Source: Aurantimonadaceae bacterium
GTDB taxonomy: Bacteria; Pseudomonadota; Alphaproteobacteria; Rhizobiales; Rhizobiaceae
Length of the DNA stretch: 64,000 nucleotides
Assembly: GCA_947474855.1 (NCBI GenBank)
Contig: CANJKV010000001.1
Location: forward strand, 45,622-109,621
Direction: 5' to 3'
Part shown: positions 54,503-63,371 of the stretch, in pieces
Layout of the letters: each line of letters starts with the position of its first letter
Numbering within the stretch: position 1 is the stretch's first letter
The notes under the pieces: model-generated
What the model saw: the letters and a program-made list of their open reading frames with translations, nothing else
Told to the model about the DNA's origin: nothing
Databases searched by the model: none
Program-made: the position numbers and the translations under genes

Positions 54503-55915
54503 GTGAAGCCTTTCGACGAAATGCTCCTCGACGGCGGCGGCGTCCGCCTGCCCTATCAGAGGTTCGAGGACTGGTTCGAACGACAGGATCACGCCGCCCT
54601 GATCGAAAAGAGCACGGAGGCGGAGAACGTCTTCCGCCGCACCGGCATAACGTTCAACGTCTACGGACAGGAAGAGGCCGCCGAGCGCCTGATCCCCTTC
54701 GACCTCGTGCCGCGGATCATCTCCAAGGGCGAGTGGGATCGGCTCGCCGTCGGCATCGAGCAGCGCGTCCAAGCGCTCAACGCCTTTCTCGCAGACGTCT
54801 ACAACGAGAAGGAGATCATCAAAGCGGGCATCGTCCCGGAGCGGCTGATCTCCGGCAACGAGGCCTACCTGCCGCAGATGGAAGGCTTCAGGCCGCCGGC
54901 CGGGGTCTACACCCACATCATCGGCACCGACATCGTGCGGACTGCCGAGAACCAGTTCTACGTCCTTGAGGACAACGCCCGCACGCCGTCCGGCGTCTCC
55001 TACATGCTGGAGAACCGGGAAACGATGATGCAGATGTTTCCCGAACTCTTCGCGCAGAACCGCGTGCAGCCGGTCGAGACCTACCCGCACGACCTGCGCC
55101 GCTCCCTGGCGGCGGTTGCCCCGCCGGCCTGCGAAGGCGTGCCGACGGTCGCGATCCTGACGCCGGGCATCCACAATTCGGCCTATTACGAGCACGCCTT
55201 CCTCGCCGACAACATGGGAGTCGAGCTGATCGAGGGCTCGGACGTCGTGACGATGGACGGGCGCGTGAAGATGCGCACGACGGCCGGCTACCGGACGATC
55301 GACGTCCTCTACCGCCGCGTCGACGACGCCTTCCTCGATCCTCTCGCCTTCCGGCCCGAATCGGTGCTCGGCATTCCCGGCATCATGGACGTCTACAAGC
55401 GGGGCGGCGTCACTATCGCCAACGCGCCGGGTACCGGCATCTCCGACGACAAGGCGATCTATTCCTACATGCCCGAGATCGTCGAGTTCTACACGGGCAA
55501 GCCGGCGATCCTCCAGAACGTGCCGACCTGGCGCTGCGCCGAGCCCGACAGCCTCGCCTATGTCCTGGAGCATCTCGCCGAACTCGTCGTCAAGGAAGTC
55601 CACGGCTCCGGCGGATACGGCATGCTGGTCGGCCCTGCCGCGTCCAAGGCGGAACGCGAGGTCTTCGCCGCCAAGCTGCGCGAGAAGCCCGGCAACTACA
55701 TCGCCCAGCCGACGCTGTCGCTTTCCACGGTTCCGATCCTCGTGGACAAGGGACTCGCGCCGCGGCACGTCGACCTTCGGCCCTTCGTGCTCGTGTCCGA
55801 CAAGATCCGGATCATCCCCGGCGGGCTGACCCGCGTCGCTTTGAAGGAGGGCTCGCTCGTCGTGAACTCCAGCCAGGGCGGCGGGACCAAGGACACCTGG
55901 GTGCTGAAGGACTGA
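54503..55915 (+). CDS. Circularly permuted ATP-grasp protein
   Basis: A 470-residue protein of the CP-ATP-grasp type 1 family, full length. Typical stretches are NVYGQEEAAERLIPFDLVPRII, YVLEDNARTPSGVSYMLENRE, and the C-terminal VVNSSQGGGTKDTWVL. ATP-grasp enzymes couple ATP to carboxylate-amine ligation, so a peptide-like ligase role is assumed but not shown. GTG at 54503 is the start (GCGGAG before it). The alpha-E gene follows after three bases and an Anbu peptidase gene after that, a conserved bacterial island. Confidence 0.92.
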   Translation: MKPFDEMLLDGGGVRLPYQRFEDWFERQDHAALIEKSTEAENVFRRTGITFNVYGQEEAAERLIPFDLVPRIISKGEWDRLAVGIEQRVQALNAFLADVYNEKEIIKAGIVPERLISGNEAYLPQMEGFRPPAGVYTHIIGTDIVRTAENQFYVLEDNARTPSGVSYMLENRETMMQMFPELFAQNRVQPVETYPHDLRRSLAAVAPPACEGVPTVAILTPGIHNSAYYEHAFLADNMGVELIEGSDVVTMDGRVKMRTTAGYRTIDVLYRRVDDAFLDPLAFRPESVLGIPGIMDVYKRGGVTIANAPGTGISDDKAIYSYMPEIVEFYTGKPAILQNVPTWRCAEPDSLAYVLEHLAELVVKEVHGSGGYGMLVGPAASKAEREVFAAKLREKPGNYIAQPTLSLSTVPILVDKGLAPRHVDLRPFVLVSDKIRIIPGGLTRVALKEGSLVVNSSQGGGTKDTWVLKD

Positions 55916-55918
55916 TCG

Positions 55919-56866
55919 ATGGCACTTCTCGGACGCACCGCCGCCGGCCTGTTCTGGATGTTCCGCTATATCGAGCGCGCCGAGAACATGGCGCGCATCG
56001 TGGATGCGGGCCTCAGGCTCTCCCTCACCAACCTGACCAGCGGCCCGGAAGAGTGGCAGTCGGTTCTCGTTTCGGCGGGCGCGGAAGCCGCCTTTCGCCG
56101 GAAGCACGCCGAGTTCGACCCGCAGAGCGTGATCGACTTCCTGATCCGCGACCGCGACAACCCGTCGAGCATCCGCTCCTCGATCGACACGGCGCGCTCG
56201 AACGGACGCATGGTTCGCACCGCCCTCACCCGCGAGGTCTGGGAAACGCTCAACGAGGCCTATCTCGCGCTGAAGGTCCGGCTGGAGCGCCCCGTCCCGG
56301 AGCACGAGCTTCCGCAGGTGATCGACCTCGTGAAGCGGCAGACCGCCCTTATCCGCGGCGCGTTCCACGGCACGATGCTGCGCAACGAGATCTTCGACTT
56401 CTGCAATCTCGGCGCCTTCGTCGAGCGCGCGGACAACACCGCGCGCATCCTCGACGTCAAGTACTGGGTGCTGCTGCCGACGCATTCCTCGGTCGGCTCG
56501 CCGCTCGATTCGCTGCAGTGGGCGTCGATCCTGCGCTCCGTCTCGGCGCAGCGCTCCTATATCTGGGAGTACGACGCCGAGTACCGGCCGATCGAAGTCA
56601 TCGACTTCCTGATCCTCAACCGGCGCATGCCGCGATCCCTGGCCTATTCCAGCGCCTGCATCCTGGAAAGCCTCGGCTTCCTGGCGCGCAGCCACGGCTT
56701 CGACGCGGACTGCCACCGCACCGCGCAGGCGCTGAACGAACGGATGACGCGGCGCAGCGTGACGGAGATCATCGATGCGGGACTGCACGAATTCCTGGAG
56801 CAGTTCATCATCGACAACAATCGGCTCGCCAGCGAGATCGCCGAGAGCTTCAACTTCTACAAGTGA
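55919..56866 (+). CDS. Alpha-E domain protein
   Basis: A 315-residue, almost entirely helical protein. Family marks are LLGRTAAGLFWMFRYIERAENMARIVD at the N-terminus and FLILNRRMPRSLAYS near residue 235. It always occurs with the ATP-grasp protein encoded just upstream and is thought to form a ligase system with it. Biochemical function is unproven. Confidence 0.92.
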   Translation: MALLGRTAAGLFWMFRYIERAENMARIVDAGLRLSLTNLTSGPEEWQSVLVSAGAEAAFRRKHAEFDPQSVIDFLIRDRDNPSSIRSSIDTARSNGRMVRTALTREVWETLNEAYLALKVRLERPVPEHELPQVIDLVKRQTALIRGAFHGTMLRNEIFDFCNLGAFVERADNTARILDVKYWVLLPTHSSVGSPLDSLQWASILRSVSAQRSYIWEYDAEYRPIEVIDFLILNRRMPRSLAYSSACILESLGFLARSHGFDADCHRTAQALNERMTRRSVTEIIDAGLHEFLEQFIIDNNRLASEIAESFNFYK

Positions 56867-56973
56867 CGCGCTCCACGCTGCACCGTTGCAGGCGGGTGAC
56901 GGCGCAAGCTTGAGGCAGTCTCGGCGAGCCTATCGTCTTCCGGCCCGCTCGAAGGAGCGCTAACGAGCTGTAG

Positions 56974-56995
56974 CCGCCCGGCGGAGACCGGGCGG
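56974..56995 (+). other. Stem-loop in the leader of the Anbu peptidase gene
   Basis: CCGCCCGG (56974-56981) pairs perfectly with CCGGGCGG (56988-56995) around a six-base loop, 21 bases before the peptidase ATG. It could end the alpha-E transcript or affect translation of the peptidase gene. Confidence 0.4.
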
Positions 56996-57016
56996 GCACG
57001 TCGAAAGAGGGCTCCC

Positions 57017-57754
57017 ATGACCTATTGCGTCGGTCTCGCGGTCGATCGGGGCCTCGTCTTCATGTCGGACACGCGCACCAATGCGGGCGTCGACAACATC
57101 TCGACGGTCGGCAAGATGAAGACCTGGGAAGTGCCGGGCGAGCGGTTCCTGTGCCTGCTCAGCGCCGGCAACCTCGCGACGACGCAGGCGACCGTGTCGC
57201 TCCTTGAGGAGCGCCGCGTGGCGCCGGCCGAGCGCAAGCCGGCGATCCTCACGATGCCCTCCATGTTCCAGACCGCGAGGCTGGTCGGCGACACGCTGAA
57301 GGAGGTCATCGCCGAATCGACTCCGGCCGGCCCCAACGCCGACGGGCGCTTCACCGCGAGCTTCATTCTTGGCGGCCAGATCAAGGGCGGGCGTCCGCGT
57401 GTCTTCATGATCTATCCCGAAGGCAACTTCATCGAGACGACGCCGGACAACCCCTTCTTCCAGATCGGCGAGCACAAGTACGGCCGCCCGATCATCGTGC
57501 GCACCTACGATCCCGGCATGTCGCTGGAGGAGTGCGCCAAGCTGCTCCTCGTCTCGTTCGATTCGACGATCCGCTCCAACCTGTCGGTCGGGCTGCCGAT
57601 CGACATGCAGTTCTACGAGACCGACTCGCTGAAGGCCGGCTATCGCCGCCGCTTCGACCGCCGCGACCCCTATTACGTCAGCATCTCCGAAGGCTGGTCC
57701 GAATCGCTGAAGAAGGCCTTCGACGACCTGCCGTCCTTCTCGACGGAGAGCTGA
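57017..57754 (+). CDS. Anbu (proteasome-type) peptidase
   Basis: A 245-residue proteasome-beta-like protein. After removal of Met1 the N-terminal residue would be Thr2 (MTYCVGLAVDRGLVFMSDTRTNAGVDN), the nucleophile of Ntn hydrolases. SASFILGGQIKGG-like sequence (TASFILGGQIKGGRPRVFMIYPEGNF) identifies the family. Anbu forms an open spiral complex, and its genes usually neighbour ATP-grasp, alpha-E and a transglutaminase-like gene. Here only 150 bases separate it from alpha-E, so that transglutaminase is not in the usual place. Confidence 0.92.
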   Translation: MTYCVGLAVDRGLVFMSDTRTNAGVDNISTVGKMKTWEVPGERFLCLLSAGNLATTQATVSLLEERRVAPAERKPAILTMPSMFQTARLVGDTLKEVIAESTPAGPNADGRFTASFILGGQIKGGRPRVFMIYPEGNFIETTPDNPFFQIGEHKYGRPIIVRTYDPGMSLEECAKLLLVSFDSTIRSNLSVGLPIDMQFYETDSLKAGYRRRFDRRDPYYVSISEGWSESLKKAFDDLPSFSTES

Positions 57755-57766
57755 CGCGGGGCCGCG

Positions 57767-58354
57767 TCAGTAGATGCCGGGGACGATCCGGGCGGTGCGC
57801 GCGCGATAGGCGCGGAACTCGTCGCCGAAGGCTTCCTCCATCATCCGCTCCTCCGGGCCGATGCGCAGGAAGAACAGCGTGCCGAAGCCGACGAGGCCGG
57901 ACAGACCCGCCAGCCAGTTCGGCAGGAGCAGCGCCTGCGCCACGGCCATCGTCCAGAAGGCGAGGTACATGGGGTGGCGCAGCCGCGAATAGATGCCGCT
58001 CGTCACCAGCTTGTGGCCTTCGCGGATGTCGAGCGAGACCGACCACATCTTGCCGAGCGCCTTGTGCGTCAGCCGGAACAGGACGAGCGCGAAGGCGGCG
58101 GCGATGCAGCCGATGACGATCTGCAGGCCCGAGGGTTCGTAGGACAGGGAGCGCGGCCAGCGCGTCGCGGCGAAGATGCCGGGCAGGATGCCGAGGCCGG
58201 TCAGCGAGATCGCCATGCGCACTGTCTCGGCCGTACCGCGCTCCGAGGCGGCGACGCGGGCGCGCTTGGCCCGCCGCGCGAACGAGAAGCGGATCACGTA
58301 CCAGCCGACGCCGAGAACGACCCAGGCGGCGACCCCGATGCTCGTCCAGCTCAT
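57767..58354 (-). CDS. Isoprenylcysteine-carboxyl-methyltransferase-like membrane methyltransferase
   Basis: A 195-residue membrane protein with about five helices. The C-terminal SAM-binding motif reads LVTSGIYSRLRHPMYLAFWTM, then RIGPEERMMEEAFGDEFRAYRARTARIVP, as in ICMT/PEMT-like bacterial methyltransferases. The ATG overlaps the stop of the upstream hydrolase-like gene as ATGA, so the two are co-translated. The acceptor is unknown. Confidence 0.85.
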   Translation of the reverse strand: MSWTSIGVAAWVVLGVGWYVIRFSFARRAKRARVAASERGTAETVRMAISLTGLGILPGIFAATRWPRSLSYEPSGLQIVIGCIAAAFALVLFRLTHKALGKMWSVSLDIREGHKLVTSGIYSRLRHPMYLAFWTMAVAQALLLPNWLAGLSGLVGFGTLFFLRIGPEERMMEEAFGDEFRAYRARTARIVPGIY

Positions 58355-59541
58355 CGCGCTGCGTCCCCGGCGGGCGCGGGACCCAGCGGCGGCAGATCGA
58401 CGGAGCGCGCCTCGACGAAGCGCTGGAATGAGACGGGGCCGAACAGGATCATGTGGAACGCATAAGGGCGTCGGCGCTCGTTGCCCAGCACGAACTGCCG
58501 GTGCAGCCGGAAGAAGTTCAGCCGGACGCGACGGAAGGTCTCCGGCGTCAGGAGCTTGGACAACGAGATCCGCATCGTTTCCGGCATTCGCCCCGTCTCA
58601 ATTCCGATCGAGCGGGCGGGATGAGATCGATAGAAGTTGATCGGATCGGTGATGGCCTGAACGTCGAGCCATAGAACACGATGGCGCGAAACGAGCGCCT
58701 CCACCGCCGCCCGCTGTTCGCGGCTCGCCGGATGCAGCGCCGTCTTCATGAGGCTCGATCCTACGGTCAGAAGGCCGAGTTGCGGCGGCACCGCGCCGAT
58801 CCGCTCCAGCGCTTGAGCGAGCGCCGGCACGGCGAAGCTCGCGCCCAGGCTGTGCGCGGCGACGACGATCTCGTCGGCATCGTTGTCCGCCAGACGTTCG
58901 GTCAGGAGGTCCGCGAAGGCCGCGAGCCGCGCCTCGATCGCGGGCGAGCGGCCGCGGCAGAGATCCGCCGCCAGAGCCCAGTCGTCCAGGGCGACGAGAA
59001 GGTGAAAGCGCTTGTCCGCACGCTCGAACATGAGGGTGCCGACGGCGAGGCCGAGCGGCACGCTCCAGACGGCATGCCAGGCGGACAGGCCGGCCCAGGC
59101 CGGCAGCGTGGCGAGTGTCCCGCCGAAAGCGGCGACGACCGCCAGGAGGATCAGCGGGAACAGGAAGAACAGCGCGTAGCGCCAGCTCGTGCGGCAGTAG
59201 CGGAAGAACGTACCGCTGACGAGGAAATCGCCCATGGCGGCAAGGCCCGCGAGGATCCGGCGCCGCTTTGGACGCGCCGCATAATCGAGGACGATGTCGC
59301 CCCAGCCGCACAGGACGAGCTCGGTTTGGCTGCGCCAGCCCGCGCCCTCCCCGGTCCAGCGGGTTTCGGACAGACAGGCGCCCGGCCCGGCCGGATCGGC
59401 GCGGTCGAGCGTCAGGGATAGGTCGAAGGCGGCAGCGGTCTTCTCGGCGCCATGACGAAGGCGGCCGACATGGTCGGCCGCCTGCATGGGTTCGAATCCT
59501 GGAAACAGGAACACCAGCCGCCGCGAAACCGGGTCGATCAT
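58351..59541 (-). CDS. Membrane protein with alpha/beta-hydrolase-like domain
   Basis: A 396-residue protein. Two to three hydrophobic segments lie at about 110-190 (ALFFLFPLILLAVVAAFGG), splitting an alpha/beta domain. The nucleophile-elbow-like AAHSLGASFAVPAL (about 230-243) has the G/A-H-S-L-G form of serine hydrolases, and the opening RLVFLFPGFEPM looks like the first strand. I do not recognise a named family, and a catalytic His/Asp pair is not evident. It is coupled to the membrane methyltransferase by an ATGA overlap. A lipid-directed hydrolase is only a guess. Confidence 0.65.
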   Translation of the reverse strand: MIDPVSRRLVFLFPGFEPMQAADHVGRLRHGAEKTAAAFDLSLTLDRADPAGPGACLSETRWTGEGAGWRSQTELVLCGWGDIVLDYAARPKRRRILAGLAAMGDFLVSGTFFRYCRTSWRYALFFLFPLILLAVVAAFGGTLATLPAWAGLSAWHAVWSVPLGLAVGTLMFERADKRFHLLVALDDWALAADLCRGRSPAIEARLAAFADLLTERLADNDADEIVVAAHSLGASFAVPALAQALERIGAVPPQLGLLTVGSSLMKTALHPASREQRAAVEALVSRHRVLWLDVQAITDPINFYRSHPARSIGIETGRMPETMRISLSKLLTPETFRRVRLNFFRLHRQFVLGNERRRPYAFHMILFGPVSFQRFVEARSVDLPPLGPAPAGDAAR

Positions 59542-59593
59542 CGGGCCAGTCTGCGCGGGATGCGGGCGGAGCGCCGAAGCGCCCCGTACGGCA

Positions 59594-60175
59594 TCAGGTG
59601 TTCATCGCCTTCAGCGTCTCGATGTAGTTCTTCGGGAAAAGCATCGGGCTGGGAGCCCGGTAGCCCATGTGGTTGGCAATCTTGCCAACGAAGCCCGAGC
59701 AGTTGGCGAGCACCGCGTGCCAGACCGGCGAATTGGCCTGGAGGTGGCGGATATAGGCGAGGACGTCGTTGTACTGCGCCCGGTTCAGGTTGATCCGCCA
59801 GTTGGCGGTCATGTACTCGTCCTCGAGGTCGCCGTCGCTCGCGCCGGTCTCGGAGGGCACGGGCACCATGTGACCGAGGACGTAGGGCACGTCGCTGGTC
59901 GAGGCCGGGTGCAGGCCGGCGACCTCGCGCGTGAGGATGTTGCCGGCGCGGTCACGCTTGCCGAACATCACGAAGGTATGGCCGTAGCTTTCCGCCGAGC
60001 GGGCGCGAAACTCGATGTAGTAGAGACCGTCGTCGACGGGCGCGTAGGCGTTGGCGGCGTAGTCGGCCGACGACGTCGAAGCCATCGCCATCGAGGCGTT
60101 CTCGTTGGTGGAGGCGCAACCGGCCATACCGAGGCAGACAAGGCCGAGGAAAGCCGTCTGGATCATCATCTTCAT
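59594..60175 (-). CDS. Putative lipoprotein with possible Cys-His peptidase-like fold
   Basis: A 193-residue protein whose lipobox LGMAGC puts the lipidated Cys at residue 20. The conserved-looking pair H66 (SYGHTFVMFG) and C159 (LANCSGFVGKIANHMG) resembles the catalytic residues of permuted NlpC/P60- or DUF4105-type proteins, but I cannot assign it firmly. The start at 60175 places the signal sequence directly at the N-terminus. It has no close partner; the next gene is a lipobox-bearing L,D-transpeptidase transcribed in the same direction, 169 bases upstream. Confidence 0.65.
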   Translation of the reverse strand: MKMMIQTAFLGLVCLGMAGCASTNENASMAMASTSSADYAANAYAPVDDGLYYIEFRARSAESYGHTFVMFGKRDRAGNILTREVAGLHPASTSDVPYVLGHMVPVPSETGASDGDLEDEYMTANWRINLNRAQYNDVLAYIRHLQANSPVWHAVLANCSGFVGKIANHMGYRAPSPMLFPKNYIETLKAMNT

Positions 60176-60344
60176 ACGTTTTCGTTCCTTCGGACCGGCA
60201 GGCGCTCGCGGGGGCGCTCGTCCCGGCTTCTGACACGATGCTTAAGGCGTTGATTTACGAGGCACCATCGCGGAGTGAATGGCGTTCGCCCCCTCCTGCT
60301 CGACCTTTTGCGCGCCTGTTGCTTGGATGCAACAAACGCTGGGA

Positions 60345-61466
60345 TCAGTACTGCTGCGCCACGGACGGAAAGTAGGGATCCAGCGGATCGGCTTCACGCG
60401 TCGGGTAGGCGTCGACGGCCGGCATGGTCGATCCGGTTTCCCGGGAATCGACGTAGGACTGCGCGCCATATCCGCCTTGAGACGAGCCATAGCCGCCCTG
60501 CGCGGCGGGGTAACCGCCGGATGCACCGCCACCCTGGGCCGGATAAAGCTGCTGCGGATAACCCGCCTGACCATTGCCGTAGGGCTGCTGCTGAGCCGGA
60601 TAGGACTGCGACTGCGCCGGGTAGGACTGGCTCGGCATGCCGCCGACGCCGCCGCCCTCCATCGGCGCGCCCATGCCGGTCGCGCCCGTGTTGCTGGCGA
60701 CGTATTGCGGCAGGTCATCGTCGTTCTCGCCGACGAGTGCCTCGTTGCCCTGCAGCACGACCACCTTCGCTCCGACCGGGATGCGGTTGTAGAGGTCGAT
60801 GGCGTCCTGGTTCATCAGGCGGATGCAGCCGGACGAGGCGGCGGTGCCGATCGTCCACCACTCGGCCGTGCCGTGCAGGCGGTAGAGCGTGTCCTTGCCG
60901 TCCGCGTAGAGGTACAGCGCGCGCGCGCCCAGCGGATTGGTCAGGCCCGGGGGCATGCCGTTCTTGTACGGCTCCAGCTCGGGCTTGCGCTTGATCATCT
61001 CCGCCGGCGGATGCCAGCTCGGCCATTCGCGTTTTGTGCCGACCTTCGCCTCGCCCTTCCAGGACAGACCGGAGCCGCCCACGGCCACGCCGTAGCGCAT
61101 CGCCATGCCGTTGGCCTCGACCACGTAGAGGAAGCGGTTCGGCGTATCGACGATCACCGTGCCGACTTCGTAGCCCTGCGCGTTGTAGGGCACGCGCTGG
61201 CGCAGGAAGCGCGGATCGACCTTGTCGACCGGGATCTCGACGAGGTGGTGGCCGTTGTCGTCCACGGCCGCGTAGTTCATCACGGAGTCCGGCGGCGTCG
61301 GTGCGCCGAACGCCGACTCGGCGGCGAGCTGGGTCTCGGGCGGCATCTGGGTCGCTTCGGGCGCGAAGGCGTCCTCGGTGAGAGAATCGTGCGTCAGGCA
61401 GCCCGACAGCGACATCGTCGCCGCGGCCATCAACGCGATCCGGCTCGTTTTCGACAGCATTCTCAT
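60345..61466 (-). CDS. L,D-transpeptidase (YkuD family) with a repetitive C-terminal tail
   Basis: A 373-residue envelope enzyme that makes 3-3 peptidoglycan cross-links or attaches proteins to peptidoglycan. The lipobox LSGC has Cys at 23. The YkuD catalytic motif is H198-G-T ... S-S-G-C214-I-R-L. The last ~130 residues are low-complexity and rich in Gly, Gln, Tyr and Pro (QSYPAQ units, GGYGSSQGGYG), an unstructured tail unusual for this family. AGGAAGG precedes the ATG at 61466; the frame to 61592 is shadow. Confidence 0.9.
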   Translation of the reverse strand: MRMLSKTSRIALMAAATMSLSGCLTHDSLTEDAFAPEATQMPPETQLAAESAFGAPTPPDSVMNYAAVDDNGHHLVEIPVDKVDPRFLRQRVPYNAQGYEVGTVIVDTPNRFLYVVEANGMAMRYGVAVGGSGLSWKGEAKVGTKREWPSWHPPAEMIKRKPELEPYKNGMPPGLTNPLGARALYLYADGKDTLYRLHGTAEWWTIGTAASSGCIRLMNQDAIDLYNRIPVGAKVVVLQGNEALVGENDDDLPQYVASNTGATGMGAPMEGGGVGGMPSQSYPAQSQSYPAQQQPYGNGQAGYPQQLYPAQGGGASGGYPAAQGGYGSSQGGYGAQSYVDSRETGSTMPAVDAYPTREADPLDPYFPSVAQQY

Positions 61467-61851
61467 GCGAGACCTTCCTCGACCTGCGGAACCTGGTGCC
61501 GCCCGGGCGCAACGCGTGCCCCCCGACGGGCGCCCGCGACGCTGCACCGCGATTCCCCGGTTTCGTCCGCAGCAAACCTGCAACAGTGTCAACCGTGTGG
61601 CACGGACAGGGTTTCTACTATGCTATTGGAGAACAATGTCCTAAGCAGACTGGCCTCGAAAACGGACCGCGTTTGCAGCGCGAAAGGCCCACGTAGGGCC
61701 GGACTGGCAGGAATCCTGCCGATGGCGCAAGCCTTTGCGGCGTCCTTGAGGGCGGCGCGCGTCACCCGTCCGAGCAAGCAGACCTGTTGCAGGACAGACA
61801 CAGAGATCGACCGCGGAACGAGGACGCCGCGGCTCGGGATGAGGACCGGAC
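61467..61851. other. 385-base gap between divergent envelope genes
   Basis: No convincing gene. TTGACA occurs on the minus strand near 61592-61587 as a possible -35 for the L,D-transpeptidase, without a good -10. I find no clear operator for the plus-strand lipoprotein gene. Confidence 0.35.
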
Positions 61852-62493
61852 ATGAAGAATCTGATCGCGGCGGCCCTTTTTTGCGCGTCGCTCTCCGCCT
61901 GCGCCACGACGCAGCCGGACGTGGCACTGCAGCCGGTGGCTCGGGGCCCCTCGCCGGAGGAGGTGCGGAACGACAATCACTGCCGAGGCCTGCTGATGCA
62001 GCCCGGGACCTTCGTCTACGTCCAGTGCCGGCTCGCCATGGACGGCACCCAGCTCAAGCAGGAGCGCCAGTTCCGCGCCCGGCTGGAATCGGTCGGCGGC
62101 CCGCTCGCGCCCGACGTCGAGAACGCGATGCGCGCCGACGTCATCTGCAACTTCAACGAAGCGTCCAAGCTCTCGCAGCAGGTGGGCGACGCGCAGGCCC
62201 TCGCCTACCAGGCGCTCGGCAAGTGCCGCCGCCAGCGCGGCGTGCTTGAGCGCTCGGTCGCCACCTGGCTGCCGGGCCGCTTCGACGCCCTGGCCACCTA
62301 CGAGCAGGATGCCGTCGGGCGGAACGTGACGACGATCAACGAGGCGCGGGCCTTCCCGACGACGCCTCCCCCCGGCGCGATGGCCGCGGCAGGCGCACCC
62401 GGCCCGGGTGGCATGCCGGGAGCCGGCGCGACCCAGCCGGTCGGCGGCCCGGCCGTGCCGACGGGCCAGCTCGCGCCGATGCGGGCCTACTGA
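61852..62493 (+). CDS. Putative lipoprotein of unknown function
   Basis: A 213-residue protein with lipobox LSAC (Cys17) after a short signal sequence (MKNLIAAALFCASLSAC). The middle (about 40-140) is helical with three more cysteines in CRGLLMQPGTFVYVQC and VICNFNEA, and the C-terminal 45 residues are a low-complexity Gly/Ala/Pro tail (PGAMAAAGAPGPGGMPG). I recognise no family. It probably sits at the outer membrane. The gap after it (62494-62680) precedes a second small lipoprotein gene. Confidence 0.7.
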   Translation: MKNLIAAALFCASLSACATTQPDVALQPVARGPSPEEVRNDNHCRGLLMQPGTFVYVQCRLAMDGTQLKQERQFRARLESVGGPLAPDVENAMRADVICNFNEASKLSQQVGDAQALAYQALGKCRRQRGVLERSVATWLPGRFDALATYEQDAVGRNVTTINEARAFPTTPPPGAMAAAGAPGPGGMPGAGATQPVGGPAVPTGQLAPMRAY

Positions 62494-62680
62494 GCCGCGG
62501 CGCGGCACGATCGCGTCGCAACCCATTGTTCACCACGCACGAAACGTTGGGGAGTTCGGGCAACGCGTGTTGCGCTGTTGCACTAGCGAGATGGCCTGGC
62601 TTGCCCCAATTTGCGCTGCATGCGTATTTCCTGAGGTGGCTTGGGCGCATTCAACGTTTGACAGTAGAGGATCCCTCTCA

Positions 62681-62851
62681 ATGAAGAACATCATGGTTAT
62701 CGCCGCTGTGTCGTTCGCGATGGCTACCCTCGCCGGCTGCGCCGGTGACGGCATCGGCAAGGGCGTCGGCAAGGGCAAGGGCAAGGGCCCGGTCGTCGTT
62801 GAAGAGCCGGCGCCGGTCGTGACGCAGGACACCTACGTCTCGAAGGGCTGA
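62681..62851 (+). CDS. Tiny lipoprotein with Gly-Lys repeats
   Basis: A 56-residue protein: signal sequence MKNIMVIAAVSFAMATLAGC with the lipobox Cys at 20, then GIGKGVGKGKGKG and a Val/Pro-rich end. It is highly basic in the middle, which could contact peptidoglycan or lipopolysaccharide. AGAGGATCC precedes the ATG at 62681. An intrinsic terminator follows 61 bases after the stop. No family recognised. Confidence 0.65.
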   Translation: MKNIMVIAAVSFAMATLAGCAGDGIGKGVGKGKGKGPVVVEEPAPVVTQDTYVSKG

Positions 62852-62911
62852 GCCCCGCCAAAACCAGCGGCGAGCGGGCAGCTTCCTCGAAGCGCCCCTC
62901 GCCTGTCTTCA

Positions 62912-62945
62912 GGCTCGTCGGTTCATCAGGACCGGCGAGCCTTTT
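62912..62945 (+). terminator. Intrinsic terminator after the tiny lipoprotein gene
   Basis: GGCTCGTCGGT (62912-62922) pairs with ACCGGCGAGCC (62931-62941), with one G-T pair, around an eight-base loop, followed by TTTT. This is the clearest rho-independent terminator in the window. Confidence 0.8.
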
Positions 62946-63005
62946 CCATTTGAAACACTCGCGCGCAGTCGACATCGAGCGCCAGCCCGGTGCGGCGACC
63001 GAATC

Positions 63006-63371
63006 TCAGGGATCGCGGCGCAGGCCCTTGGCGGCGAGTTCGTCGAGATAGGTCTGCCAGCGCGCGTCGCGATTCGCGCCGAGCTCGGACAGGTAGCTCC
63101 AGGTGAAAAGGCCGCTGTCGTGCCCGTCGTCGAAGACGATTCGCACGGCGTAATGGCCGATCGGCAAAACGTCGCGGATCGCCACGGCGCGCTTGCCGCC
63201 CACCGTCACGCGCTGGTCCGGAGCGTGGCCCTGCACCTCGGCCGAGGGCGACATGACGCGGAGCATCTCGGCGGGCAGTTCGTCCCGCGAGCCGCCCTTC
63301 CAGACGATGAGCAGGGTTCGACGGTCGGGCGAGATGCGCAGCTCTTCGGGAACTTGCGTGGGTGACGACAT
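63006..63371 (-). CDS. DUF971 (gamma-butyrobetaine hydroxylase-like N-terminal domain) protein
   Basis: A 121-residue protein. Family stretches are ELRISPDRRTLLIVWKGGSRDELPAEMLRVMSPSAEVQGH and, near the end, YAVRIVFDDGHDSGLFTWSYLSELG. DUF971 occurs as a stand-alone protein in many alphaproteobacteria, often next to moaA as here (divergent, 126-base gap), and is proposed to act in iron-sulfur or molybdenum-cofactor enzyme assembly. The ATG at 63371 begins the domain. Confidence 0.88.
   Translation of the reverse strand: MSSPTQVPEELRISPDRRTLLIVWKGGSRDELPAEMLRVMSPSAEVQGHAPDQRVTVGGKRAVAIRDVLPIGHYAVRIVFDDGHDSGLFTWSYLSELGANRDARWQTYLDELAAKGLRRDP

Noticed and set aside
59489-59499. GGTTCGAATCC, which resembles a tRNA T-arm
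   Set aside because: It lies inside the hydrolase-like coding frame on the other strand, and no matching acceptor, D-arm or anticodon stem is present around it.
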